A DNA stretch of 64,000 bases from Quercus robur (Eukaryota; Streptophyta; Magnoliopsida; Fagales; Fagaceae): contig NC_065536.1 of the NCBI RefSeq assembly GCF_932294415.1, positions 33,345,354 through 33,409,353 of the forward strand, written 5' to 3'. Below are positions 23,924 to 35,610 of this stretch, one piece after another. Each line of letters opens with the position of its first letter. The first letter of the stretch is position 1. The position numbers were made by a program, and so were the translations under genes. The notes beneath the pieces were generated by a model, which ran no database searches, had not been told where the DNA came from, and was given only the letters and a program-made list of their open reading frames with translations.

Positions 23924-24842
23924 CATGAAACATTTGTTTTATGCTCAAATTTATTATTTCCTAGAATAGCCATTCTTTCTTTAAATTAATTGGCATCTTC
24001 AAAATTAGATTTAGTTATATCTAGGGATTTTTTTTTTTTGGAGGGGATGTTTAAATGGAATCATGGGTTTCACAGGGTTATTTTTAATTGTCTTTTATAT
24101 GGTTTGAGAGCCAAATATGGCTGGTATTTTTTTTCTTTTTTTCTTTTTTGAGTTTTGACTTATAGCATTCATTTTTAATGATTATGTACTTTATTATTAG
24201 ACCAAGATGCTAATAAACTTTGTTCTATAAGAAATATGAAACGACTATAGGGAAAATTTATATTCTAGAAATAGTTAGAACAACTTTCTTTAAGGCTCCC
24301 AAGAAATATGAAATGACTATAGGAAAAATCTATATTCTAAGGAAATTGTTCTAATGTGAAAGCCTCTCTAATTTCATTACAATTCATAACTTCAGCAAGA
24401 AATTAGCTAGGACTTATTTTTTATTTTTTGTTTATAAGAGAATCAATCGGTTAGGTTAATTGAGTATTCTAGTTCTGATACCATGTTAAATTAATGATTG
24501 TTCCAAAATTTTTAACTATTGAGATATGGTAACTTTAATCATTTAACCAATACTTCTAACAATTTCTATTAACAATAGATTATGGCCTTCTATTTGGAAA
24601 CAAATGTCAGATTGCATTCAATGAAGAATTTTATATGGTAGTTCAATAGTAAAGACATTTTTAGCAGTTAATCAAGTAGTCTAGATGGATTTTGTTCTGT
24701 TTCTCTTCCCAGATTATATGCATAATAACTGCAAAATGATATAAATTATATAGCAATTTCCTTTTTACTATACAAGATAAAAGATTTGTTAAAAATTGTC
24801 TTTTTTTTTTTTTTTTGAGAGTTGCAAACTTACTTTTGATAA
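23924..24842. other. intergenic, nothing recognised
   Basis: 3' flank of the trihelix gene and AT-rich DNA. A T run followed by GAGAG near 24800 resembles the 3' end of a minus-strand SINE but has no body or target duplication. Confidence 0.5.
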
Positions 24843-25262
24843 TCTATATATCTATAGGTGAAGTTTAGAGAAACTCAAATTATAATTCCAAATTAGAATT
24901 CCAATTTTGCGCCACGTGTCCTAAATTATTTATTCTTAAAGAGTTTTATTTTTTAATTTTAGAATTAAATGTGGGACCACATCATAAATATTAATCCAAA
25001 TGAATTATTAAGTACAAAAAGTCTAGAATAAATGAATTATATAAAATAAAAAAATAAAAAAAAGTGCTTCACAATAATTATAAAAAAAAATGGACAATTT
25101 ACATTTTATACATAATAATATCCTTACAAAATTTTTTAAAGAGTTAACAAAATATAAAAATGATTATCAATAGTATTTAAATTATATATATAGGAGTTAT
25201 ATTATGCATTTTATTGTATATTTTTAAGTATATTCATGCATATGCATGGAGTTACAAACTAG
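24843..25262 (+). mobile_element. non-autonomous Helitron (420 bp)
   Basis: It starts with TCTATATATCTATAG and ends in AAACTAG. A 14-bp palindrome, CATGCATATGCATG, lies about 10 bp before the 3' end. It sits between A (24842) and T (25263) with no target duplication. These are the Helitron hallmarks: 5' TC, a 3' hairpin, 3' CTRR and an AT insertion site. GCCACGTGTC near the left end is also common in plant members. No RepHel protein is present. Confidence 0.75.
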
Positions 25263-25454
25263 TTAATACTAATGATTGAATGCTTGTTCTATAGTTGTAG
25301 CAAAAACTAAAATATTTAGCATAATGACAACCAACCTATAAATAAGTTGGTTTGCTACTGATTTTCTGGTCTTTACTAGCTAGTGGCACAATTCAAAAAT
25401 ATTTAACAACTTTTTTAAAGTACTTCAGATGTGGAACTATATTTAGGAGAGGCC

Positions 25455-26086
25455 GGCAAAAATGGCCCATTACCATCAATTTTGAAAATAATTTGCCCAG
25501 AAACACTGTTTCCGAACAATATAGCAATATACCACTTTTTTTAGGTACTCAAGCTTGGTGAGCTCGAGTACCATGTTTTTTTAAGTAAAACATCTTCTAA
25601 AAAAAAAAACGCCGCTATAGGGCCCGAAAACGTCACTATAGGGCTTAAAAACGCCACTAAGGCCCCTTGAACCTGTTATGAGGGCTTATAAAAAATTTTT
25701 GCAGGAAAACGCCGCTATAGGGCCCAAAAACGTCACTATAGGGCTTAAAAACGCCACTATAGGGCCCCTTAACCTGTTATGGGGGACTTATAAAAAATTT
25801 TTTTGCAGAAAAACGCCGCTATAGGGCCCGAAAACGTCACTATAGGGCCCCTTAACCTGGTATGGGGGCTTAAAAACGCCGCTATAGGGCCCGAAAACGT
25901 CACTATAGGGCTTAAAAACGCCACTATAGGGCTGCTTGAATATGGGGCGACAGTGGATTAAAAAAACATGGTACTCGAGCTCACCAAGCTCGAGTACCTA
26001 AAAAAGTGGTATATTGCTATATTTTTCGAAAACAGTGTTTCTGGACAAATTATTTTCAAAATTGATGGTAATGGACCATTTTTGTC
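25455..26086. mobile_element. foldback element with 10-bp TSD and internal tandem array
   Basis: Arms of about 125-130 bp at 25455-25582 and 25958-26086 (ends GGCAAAAATGG.CCATTACC) are inverted repeats at roughly 93 percent identity by eye. A 10-bp target duplication AGGAGAGGCC lies at 25445-25454 and 26087-26096. Each arm ends inward in its own smaller palindrome around TACTCGAG (25544-25572, 25970-25998). The 9-10 bp TSD and long arms suggest a Mutator-like foldback. No protein is encoded. Confidence 0.85.
25607..25945. repeat. tandem array of AAAACGYCRCTATAGGG subrepeats
   Basis: About three copies of a unit of roughly 100 bp, each made of short subrepeats such as AACGCCGCTATAGGGCCC, AACGTCACTATAGGGC and CCCCTTAACCTGTTATGGG. 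The array fills the loop between the foldback arms. The later copies lose the CTTATAAAAAATTTTTGCAG spacer. Confidence 0.9.
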
Positions 26087-26096
26087 AGGAGAGGCC

Positions 26097-26398
26097 ACTA
26101 ATCACAAATTGGGGGCAAGAACCAATTTCAATTTTGGGCTGTCCGGGCCTACTTTCAGTTTCAAGAGGCTGAATTGGTCTAGTTGTAGTGCATCCAGCCA
26201 ATCTCTTCAGGGCCGAATTGTAGCGCTATTACCACCCTCACTTCCTTAGCACCCTTTTAGTGTTTATAATTAAAGAACCATTCTTTAAGGTCTTTTCCGA
26301 TGCAGATTGTTTTCTTCCATCATATACATCATCAAGGCCCACCTTCACCAAACCAACTTTAATTTTGATTGTTTTTGTGTCTGTGTCTGTGTCTGTGT

Positions 26399-26431
<33 letters not shown>

Positions 26432-27478
26432 AGAAGAATTGTTTGTGTTATCTTGTTGTTTAGCAGGGTCCTCGAAATAATTTTTTATGTTTGGTTGCTG
26501 AAAAATATCTATATTTTCACCAATGAAAATCCACTAGCTAGTGATTTTGATGGTGTTGAAGAGATGGAGGGACGTGGTAGTGGGCACATGAGAGACAGAG
26601 GAGGTTGGAAGGATGTACACTTGGTAAGAGTATTTAAATATAGTTTTTTGTTTTATAATTCATAAAATGGTGGTCTCACACTTGAATTTATTGTTTGGCT
26701 ACTATTTTCTAAATACAATTTTCAAAAAACTGTATCCTATTTTTCTAATTTAGAACAGGATTTTGGAAACGGCTAAGGAGTGTTTTCAAGATACAGAAAA
26801 TGTTTTTAATGACATAGTTGTAAATAAATTAAAAACAGTGGACCTCACATATTTATCCAAACTCTTTTACCTCTTAAATTAAGGAGCTTATCTTTATTAC
26901 AAAAAGAATTTTCACACTTCACATTTGAAAAATATCATTAAAAAAAATACATGATAAGTTTTATTCTCTTATCATTATCCAAAAAAAAAAAAAAAAAAAG
27001 TAAGATACAGATTCTACACGTTACTTTTTGTAAATATATATGTATATTTTTTAAAATCTCAAAAATAGAAATGGTCTCCCAAACAATTATTTTTTGTTTT
27101 TAGTATTTAGTATTTTGAAAATTGTTCTTAAAAGTGGGAGCCAAACACTTATAATATAAAAATTATTATCTGAAAACTAGTTTCAAGTTCAATTTTTTGA
27201 AAAATGTTTTTATACTGTTTTGAAAATAAAAACAAAAATCCTCCTACCAATCAGGCCCTTAAGAGAGATTTGTTTTTGTTTTGTTTTTTGTTGCTTTTTT
27301 TAGTAAGAGAAAGAATGACTAAATTCAAGTGGAGGGAAGAAAAATAAAATAATACTAGAAGTGGTAAAAAAAAATGACAACAATTGTTGAAATAACATAT
27401 AGTATGAATATGATAGAATAAAATGACAAAACAAAAAAAAATACATACGATTGATTCTAATCAACACCTCAAAACATT
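26097..27478. other. intergenic, no gene recognised
   Basis: GTGTCT repeats followed by a run of about 30 T's (26380-26430), then AT-rich DNA. A short open stretch at 26530-26630 (EGRGSGHMRDRGGWKD) has no recognised homology. Confidence 0.45.
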
Positions 27479-27728
27479 TAGGTTACATTTGGGAATTTGG
27501 ATTTGAATTTGGATTTTAAATTAATAGATTTGAAATCAAAGGAATTTCAAATCCATTGATTTTAGGAGTTATTTCAAATCTAAGTATTTTAAAGGTTTAA
27601 AATTATTGGTGGATTTGTCAAATCTAAATTCTTGACCTTTTTTTAAACTTCCCAAATAAGTTATTTGGATTTTAATCATCCAAATCCAAATTTAAATACC
27701 CAAATCATGTCATCCAAACACATCACTA
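27479..27728. mobile_element. foldback MITE
   Basis: The left end GGTTACATTTGGGAATTTGG and the right end CCAAATCATGTCATCCAAAC plus ACATC are approximate inverted repeats, with TTTGGATTTG / CAAATCCAAA subterminal motifs. A TTA on the left has only a CTA counterpart on the right, so the group is uncertain. Confidence 0.5.
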
Positions 27729-27881
27729 GAGTAAGAATTGTTTGTTGTTGTTTGATCATATTCTCATCTCACCCATACTTTCCCCACGTATTTTTCTTTT
27801 TTCACCCCTGTGCTACTATTAATTATTATTCTTTTAAATGTAAGTAGGGCAATTCGGGATTTGATTCCTTAATCTAATAGT

Positions 27882-28266
27882 CTGTTTAGAAGTTTAAAAA
27901 ATGAGGGGGAGTAGAGTAGAGGGAAGGAGAGTAATTCAATTACCTTGTTTGGAAGTTTTTTAAGGAATGAGCGGGAGGAGTTTGGAGGGGTTTCAACCAC
28001 CTCTAACCCCTCATTTTTAATTCCCCCAAATTGAAGAGATTTGGAAGGAGAGTAGAGTAGATAAATTATTGACTAAATAAATTTCTCAATTTACCCTTTC
28101 TAAATTAATAATAGACCAATGTTGCAAATTTATTTTCAAATATAGATAAATTTGTCTATTTTAATAATTTTCTCTCCTCTCCATTCTAATTTTTAAAATA
28201 TCCAAATAAGGGGAATGACTAATTACTCTATTTTTCCTTACTAATTTTAAAAACATCCAAACAAAA
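27882..28266. mobile_element. MITE-like inverted repeat
   Basis: The left end GTCTGTTTAGAAGTTTAAAA and the right end TTTTAAAAACATCCAAACAAA are inverted relatives. The interior has AG-rich AGGGGGAGTAGAGTAGAG motifs with CT-rich counterparts. Boundaries are approximate. Confidence 0.5.
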
Positions 28267-28275
28267 TGGAAGGAT

Positions 28276-30509
28276 ACCAAAAGGCGGAATAATAGGCATT
28301 AGATCATAAACTTTTTCTCTTTTAAGATCTTTGAACACTGCGCACCATCTAATCGCATGTGATAACTGATAATTGATTGGCTTTTGTTAAAGTAACAATA
28401 ATGCAAATGATTATGACTCTATGAATCATGTGAGGAAAAATTAAAATTCTTCTTACATTAACCATTGCTTTTTCATTATCTACCTAGTTCTTCATTTCTT
28501 ACAAGAAGACATTGTGGAATGGATGCTCAATAGTGAATATAAAACTCATATTTCTGACCACACCTGAGCTTGAGTACACATGTATGATCCTAATTTCACT
28601 GAATGCAACGTTCCAGAAAAAAGTGCCAATTGTCGTCGGTAATGATTTTCGTACTTTTGTGGAACGTTTTTTTAAAACCATTACCGACAATTTTTTTTTT
28701 TTTTTTTTTCTAAGAAATAAGACTTTACGTATTACTCCGTTAGTGAAGGCCCTTCAAATCAGCCTGACTACATTGAAAACGGCTTGTGGAGTATTACCGA
28801 CAGTATAAATATAAAGACAAACCAAAACCTTTAAATTTGTGTGGGCAGAAATCAAAAAGAGATTCTCTTTAATTAATTAATTCTTTAAAGTTGTCGATAA
28901 AGTTTCATTTTTTCGTTTTAAAAGTTAGATTTATTATTGGCGGTGGAAAATGGACATCATTACCAATTCTACTATTGGACTATCAGTTTTGTTATTTGTA
29001 GCTTATTAAAGTTTGTGAAAGTAATGATCTATTCCTATCCCATTGAAGTAGAATTGATTTACTCACTTGGTTATGTATTTGATTTGATTTTTTTTTTTTT
29101 TTTTATTGGTTTCGTGTAGCAAAAGAAATCGGATGCCATGATTCTGTGTTCACATCTGTGTACAGTTGTACCATACCACAACTTTGATTTTCTACTCGCC
29201 AAAGTTTAGAGATAAGATCCGGCAAAAGTACCCGTTTATCAATAAAATATATAAGATATTCTCTTCTTTTAACTCAATAACAAACTCCTTTTTGAATTCA
29301 AAAGAGCACTCTAAACATTTAAGATTTTTCTTTTTATGTTTAAAAAAGAATTATAATTATTGTTTATTTTTAAAGTTTATTGTTTTATTTATTTAAAAAA
29401 TAAAAAAATATATTTTTAAATTATAATAGATATAAATTATTAACTTTTACTTAAAAAAATAAAATAATTTCTGAGAGGCTAGTTTTAGTATAAAAATATA
29501 CTTTTTTATTTTTTATTTATTTTACACACTTATTTTCTAAAACACCTTATGTCAGATTATCTATTTTACATTATATTTAATTAAAATATTAATTTTTCTT
29601 AATTTTTAAAATTGTTTCTCTTTTTTCATACACAACAACCATCATCTACCATCTTCCTTTATTTTCAAGATACGTAAAAAAAGAATAAATAACTAAATAC
29701 AAAATTAATAGTGTAAGTGTAAATTTATATGGTTATTGTAATAATTTGTAAATTCACACAATTATACATGGACTGATGTAGGTCAATTTTAGATAAAATT
29801 GTATAAATTCTACACATTTTTCTATTACACACGTTATGTGAATGCTCTTATGAAAGAGTTGTTTAGGTGTATTTTGGGTTCTGTTGAATTTTGTGAAAGT
29901 GGTCTTGTATCACATTTTCTTAATGACACTTTCTATTGATCACTTTTTCGTTGTTTCATATTTGTGATTCGAATGCCACCACCTCCTCCTCTATTATCTA
30001 ACTAAAAGAAAAATAAATTATTAGTGAGATTAAATGAAGTGACAGTAAAGGAATTAAAAACCAAAAAGAAATCTGCCATACTCAAAGATTATGTTGAATC
30101 GTTGATGAATTAGATCTTGAAGAGCTAGAGTTCATGCAATTCGACTCTTCATTCTTCAACAACTGGATCTCTAATATTCATAATTTGTGCTTTTCAAAAA
30201 AAAAAAAAAAAATTGCTATGATAAATTATTTACCAATTGTCTAAAGGAGATTGCAATTATATCTATTTATTTTTCTAGTAATTTTCTTAGAGCATTGGCA
30301 TTAGGTGTGCCAAATGCTAAATTTTTAGCATTTGACACACCAAACACCAAAAAACCCCATGTCTCATATGCTAAAAAGATTTAGCATTTCTATATATACG
30401 CTTCTATTAGTAAAAGCATACGGACTTATGTGGTAAAAGAAAAAAAAAAACATTTTTTTAATTTATTTCTCTCTTCTTTTTATCTTCTTCTTCTTCTTCT
30501 TCTTCTTCT

Positions 30510-30579
<70 letters not shown>

Positions 30580-31585
30580 TAGACAGTGCCCTGGAGAATG
30601 CAGTGATTGTGGTGGTGGTTGTTGATTGGTGGCCGCTAATTGCGCGGTGGTTGTTGGTTCTTGGCTGGTGGCCACTGCCACTAGGTTGTGTTTTGTATAT
30701 TGGCTGATTTTTGGGTTAATATTATTTTAATGTGTTGTATATATTATTTTAATGTATTGAGTCAAAGAATAGACACATGTGATGTATGCTTGTATGGTGT
30801 ATTATAAAATAATGTACTAAAATAATAAAGTATGTTTTTTGATATGTTAAAATAACATGCTTTTACAGCTGATGGCTGATGTTGATGCTGATTGTTGTTA
30901 GTGGACCAAATGGGGAGAGCTAGGAAGATAAGAGCACTAACATTCGGGGATGCACATCAACCTCTATTTTACCATCTAGAAAGTTATTTTATCTATTATA
31001 CCAACCTACTTAACAATAAACCTAATATCCAAGTTTTTATTTTTACATCTAACCCATTAAAATAATATCAACTACACAATAAAATAATATTTAAAAAAAA
31101 ACATTCTATCTCTCCTCTCTCCAATTTTGGTCTATTCCTTTTCTTTATAAAAAAAAAAATTGGTCTTTTCCCTTCTCTCCTTTGGCCATCAATAGCCACT
31201 GCCGAGCAACCTAATGCACCGCCCACCACGTACCAACACCATCGAGCAACCTAATCACACCACCCACCACCAAAGCCATCGATTCAAACCCAAACCCAAT
31301 ACCCAATAAACATACATCAGTACAAACCCCAAATTCATGACCAAACCAAATCATACAGGCACCACCATAATCATAACCACTTCTCAAATCTCAAACCAAA
31401 TACCAAACCCACGGATAAGAAAAAAAGGAGGGAGCTTTGAGCAAAAAAATAAAAGAAAATAAGGTGGCAGCTATGGTGGTTAGATCGGGTTTAGGATTTG
31501 GAAAGGAGATGAGATTTTGAGATAGAGGAATCTAAAGGAGGAAGAGTGTGAGCTCAAGGTGAACCACAACCGTGGAGGCTTGGTA
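28276..31585. repeat. duplicated block, copy 1 (copy 2 at 58858-64000)
   Basis: From ACCAAAAGGCGGAATAATAGG onward this block is collinear, in the same orientation, with 58858-64000, differing by a few percent. Copy 2 carries extra insertions (59253, 59363) and shorter microsatellites. The block contains a hairpin around CCATTACCGACAATT, AT-rich DNA and two MITEs, but no recognisable gene. Homology reaches at least 31585, where copy 2 runs off the window. Confidence 0.92.
30290..30897. mobile_element. Tourist-like MITE, TSD TTA
   Basis: Left end GAGCATTGGCATTAGGTGTG preceded by TTA (30287-30289). The right end follows GATGTTGATGCTGATTGTTG with TTA at 30898-30900. A TTC/CT microsatellite fills 30484-30576. 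Copy 2 of the block contains the same element with a deletion near its left end. Confidence 0.6.
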
Positions 31586-32223
31586 AGTGGTAGAGCAAGC
31601 TTGAGCCTTGGTGGTCTACGAGCTTTGGCCCGGAGAGAATAGAGAGTTTGAGAGAGAGAGAAAGTGATAGAAAGTAGAGAGATGAGTTTTTTTTTTTTTT
31701 TTTTTGAAAAGGACATAGATGAATAAAATAATGAAAAATAAGTTTACATCCCCACGTACAATAGGTTTTATAAATAAGAATTGACTGCTCACGGATTTTT
31801 TTAAAAAATAACCAAATCCCTTAAACTATTTTATTAGTAAGGCAACGTTTCAAACTATTTTCGTTTCTAACAATTCGAGTCCAGAGGACTCGATTTTGCC
31901 ATTTGAAAATGCACTTGGAAATTGAGTGTGAGACACTCGATTTTCAAACTTGAGTTTCTCACACTCGATTTTCAAGTGCATTTTCAAATGGCAAAATCAA
32001 GTTCTCTAGACTCGAATTGTTAGAAACGAAAATAGTTTGAAACGTTGCCTAACTAATAACGTAGTTTCGGATTTATAGTTATTTTTTAAGAAAATCCGAC
32101 TGCTCACAGTTGGTATAAGTTTTTAGCAATACACCTTAGGATGATGATGTGTTTGAGCTTGTGAGTTGCTAAAATAGCAACTTGGGGGGGGGGGGGGGGT
32201 TTACACCCCCAATGATAATGTTC
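30932..32223. mobile_element. Tourist-like MITE, TSD TAA, host of a foldback element
   Basis: Ends GAGCACTAACATTCGGGG and the reverse complement of GAACATTATCATTGGGGGTG, with TAA on both sides (30929-30931, 32224-32226). The interior has C-rich ACCACCA stretches, no ORF of note, and a foldback insertion at 31793-32097. A run of about 17 G's lies near 32184. A further MITE end (GAACATTAGCATTGGGGGC) starts directly at 32227. Confidence 0.75.
31793..32097. mobile_element. 305-bp foldback element with 10-bp TSD
   Basis: Nearly the whole element is one inverted repeat: arms of about 150 bp with ends GGATTTTTTTAAAAAATAAC and GGATTTTCTTAAAAAATAAC, meeting around a short centre near 31945. Target duplication GACTGCTCAC lies at 31783-31792 and 32098-32107. 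It contains GAGTCCAGAGGACTC and CACTCGATTTTC motifs. The TSD length suggests a Mutator-like foldback. Confidence 0.85.
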
Positions 32224-34347
32224 TAAGAACATTAGCATTGGGGGCTGTAAAATCCCCCAAATGACTATTTTACACCTTATGTGCCCCAAAACATGCAACA
32301 CCCAGGGTTGTATATCTAAAACATTAAAGCATTAGCATCCGAGGATGTAAAATAGTGTTTATTTTACATCCTCAAAACCTACTTTATTTATTTTACCATC
32401 TCATTTTACAACTCACCCTATATCCAGTTCTTATTTTTACATACAACCCAATAAAATAAGGACAAAGTTTAGCTACAAAATTGGTTGTAGCCTTAGGCTA
32501 CAACCTTACTCAATAAAATAAATATTATTACATATTTTGAAAATCTAACCGTTGAATTGCATGTTCTTTATGCTTTTAATACATATGTCAAATTTTGTAT
32601 CAATCAGATGTTATTTACTATATGATCTATAATCTTATATTTTATACATAATTTTAAACTACAAAAACTTATAATTTAAACATTTTATCGATGACATAGC
32701 TATTGATCTTTAATTTTCTAGAATTTTTACAAGTATGGAGGATTTAAGAAGAAGATGTAATCCAATGGTGAATTTTTCGAAATTCACCTCTAATAAAAAA
32801 TATATTGAGTAAAGTTGTAACCTTAAATTACAATCAATTTTGTAACTAAATTTTGTCCATAAAATAATATAAACTACAAAACAAATAATATAAAAATTTA
32901 TTAATTTCTCTCTCACCTATTCATCTCTGTCTCTCCTCAACAACCAAACTTACACCAACACCACCGAAATAACCACCCAGAAACACCAAACCAACCAGGC
33001 AATAACAAAACTACCACCTCTAAAACACCTTTAAAACACCAAACCCACCATTGTAACACCAAATTGAAATCCCAATTCCAAACCAGTGAAATCCTAATCC
33101 ATAGAACAAATCACAGCCAAATACCCATCACCTTCGACCACCAACAACAACCCACAACCACCGAAAGTTATACCCACCACCGAAACAACACCACACACCA
33201 CCAAAACTTCAAAACCAACCTAAGAACCACAACCTATTCAAACCCAAGCCTCAAAACTGATTCAACCCACGGCGGCAAACTTCGGTGATCAAAAGCCACA
33301 ACCTACAACAAGCGAACCCCAGCGAGCAAAAGCCACAGTTGACAACAATAAACCCAGGCAAGCAAAAGGTCGCCTTCAAACTTTGCCATCACCGTCATTG
33401 CCCTCATGATCTACTGCCATCGCCGCCATCGCCTTCAAGCTTTGCCACTGTCGCTGTCATCTTCAAGCTCTACCATTGCCTTCAAGCTTCGCCACCGAGT
33501 GAGATAGTTGAGATGGGAGAGAGAGGTGAGATGACCATCTTTGGTCTTGGGTAGGGCCGCCCTAGGCTTAGGCCAATTAGGCCATTGCCTAGGGCCCCTT
33601 ACTAGAGAAGGCCCCAAATTTGGGGGCAAATTTTTTTATTTTTTTATATATATAAATATTTTTGGGAGATATTAAAACATTTTAGTTTACATTTTTTTTT
33701 TTGACTATTAAGAAGGCTCAAAGAATTAAGTAATGCTAGAGATAGAGATAAGACAAATGTAAATAAATAGGTCTTACAAATAGACACATTATTAATCACA
33801 AGTAATTCAAATAGGAAAATGTTAAATATACTATAAATTTTATTACATAACTTTTATTTATTTAATTATTTTATACAGGATAAAAATTCTACTCAAGCCT
33901 AATCTAATTATATATGTATGTGAAACTCTCTTCTAGAGACTTAAAACTTAGCCATTGGCCCCCCACACCCCACAAGAACTTATACTTGTGGAGTGATCAT
34001 TGCACCAAGGGTGTGTGGTGTTCTTCATAACTTTTATAATTTAATGTGACAATGAATATGATAGGCGAATTTCAACAAACTATTGAATGAATATTTGTGA
34101 TTGGTGATATATCTTTGTAATTCTTATGTTGTAAATTTTATAATATTTATTGTATTTTTGTAAGCCTTATGTCATTGATCGCATTCATTACAACACCAGT
34201 TTGTAGTAAAATTTGTTATAATTTTAGCATTTTCTCAAAAAAAAAAAAATCATATTAAAAAGTAAAAAGAATGGATTTAAAAAAAATTATTATATAAAAT
34301 GCTAGTTAAATATTATTTAAGTGATAACATAAAGACCCCATTCAAAG

Positions 34348-35142
34348 TGTAAGGATTGAAATTGGATTGGACCCAATATGGGATTGGGTTTTAGCCCAAG
34401 AAGCCCAAACAATAAATTTGTAAAGTGTGGATGAAAGAACTAGATCTATTCCAGAAGAAAAACGATAAAATTTGCTAATTTAAGGCTATTAAACACAAGT
34501 AAGATAAGAAAGTTTGTCCTCGGAGTGACCTAAAGAGCTTATATTATATTATCTTGTTGATAAACAAAGTTACAAGAGTTCACAGTCTTATTGTAAAAAT
34601 TTCTTGATTTTTTCTCCGATCCCTTTTTTAGTACATCTTTCCATGCTATATACTACAATCTTGATATCATCCCTACCATACACGTGTAGGTTAGATTTTA
34701 GGAACTCCTTCCTGTCCCATCCAACACTTCCCAGAACCATCAACTAGTAGCTGTAAGGCTGCTTGACCACTGTTCAGGCATCACCTCCACATTAATGCGG
34801 CCAGAGAGTTAGTTGGGAGGCATTTAATGCGGAGGTAGCAACTTTTTGAAGATATTTATTGCACTTTTCCTTTCTTACCACTTGTCCAACGTCCAACTCT
34901 TAGTTGTGATGTAACTTCAAAGAAAGTCCATGATGATATGGCACTCTTACTGACCTTGGACCCTTGTTGCCGAGATGGCTTTTCTCCTCGGACATTCGTT
35001 GGACTTATCTCTACTTTTCTCTTTATTCCGTTCCCCTTATAATCTTATTTGGACATCCTCGGATTAGTTAATATTCTCGGTTTGGGCCATAGGTCCAGTT
35101 AGTACAGCCTTAATAGTACCTCTTGATTAACTGGCCCCCATA
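34348..35142 (-). repeat. LTR (3' LTR of the minus-strand element)
   Basis: About 795 bp, direct copy of 44599-45403. Just inside it, minus-strand GATTTTGAGGGGCTAT is the likely polypurine tract. Confidence 0.9.
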
Positions 35143-35610
35143 ATAGCCCCTCAAAATCTTGCTTTTCGACTTCTCGGGAAGAAATGATGATTTTGACGTC
35201 CTCAGCCCATCTTGTGTATGGTCCTATTCTGTATTCCTGACCTCCTATATGTCATTTTACCTGCTCAAAGCACGCTCCTGATGCTTTGGCGTCCAAAGCG
35301 TGCCATCATTAAATTTTGGTAGCGCCCTTGTCCCCCACGTTCAACGGTAGGATGTAAATCATACGGTGGAAGATTTTTCTCGTTTTACGAGCGGGAACTT
35401 TCCTGCTTGTAATTTCTACACTGCTATAAGTAGCTTTTCAAATCAATTCATTTTCCTACTTTCAACAATCAGACAATCCTATAGCTCATACATTGAACTT
35501 GTCTCCTTCTTTCATCTCCTTGTGCGTCTACAAATACTAGAAATTTGTCCAAGGACCCCCTTTTTTAAACCTGTAAGTTTTCTTAAACCCTCTTAGTTTT
35601 CGTTTTAAAC

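Noticed and set aside
26530-26635. Possible exon DGVEEMEGRGSGHMRDRGGW followed by GGTAAG
   Set aside because: No homology recognised and no partner exon, so chance is likely.
30463-30681. Frames rich in RE or RS repeats at 30463, 62823, 15705 and 16940
   Set aside because: Translations of GA/CT microsatellites inside MITEs.
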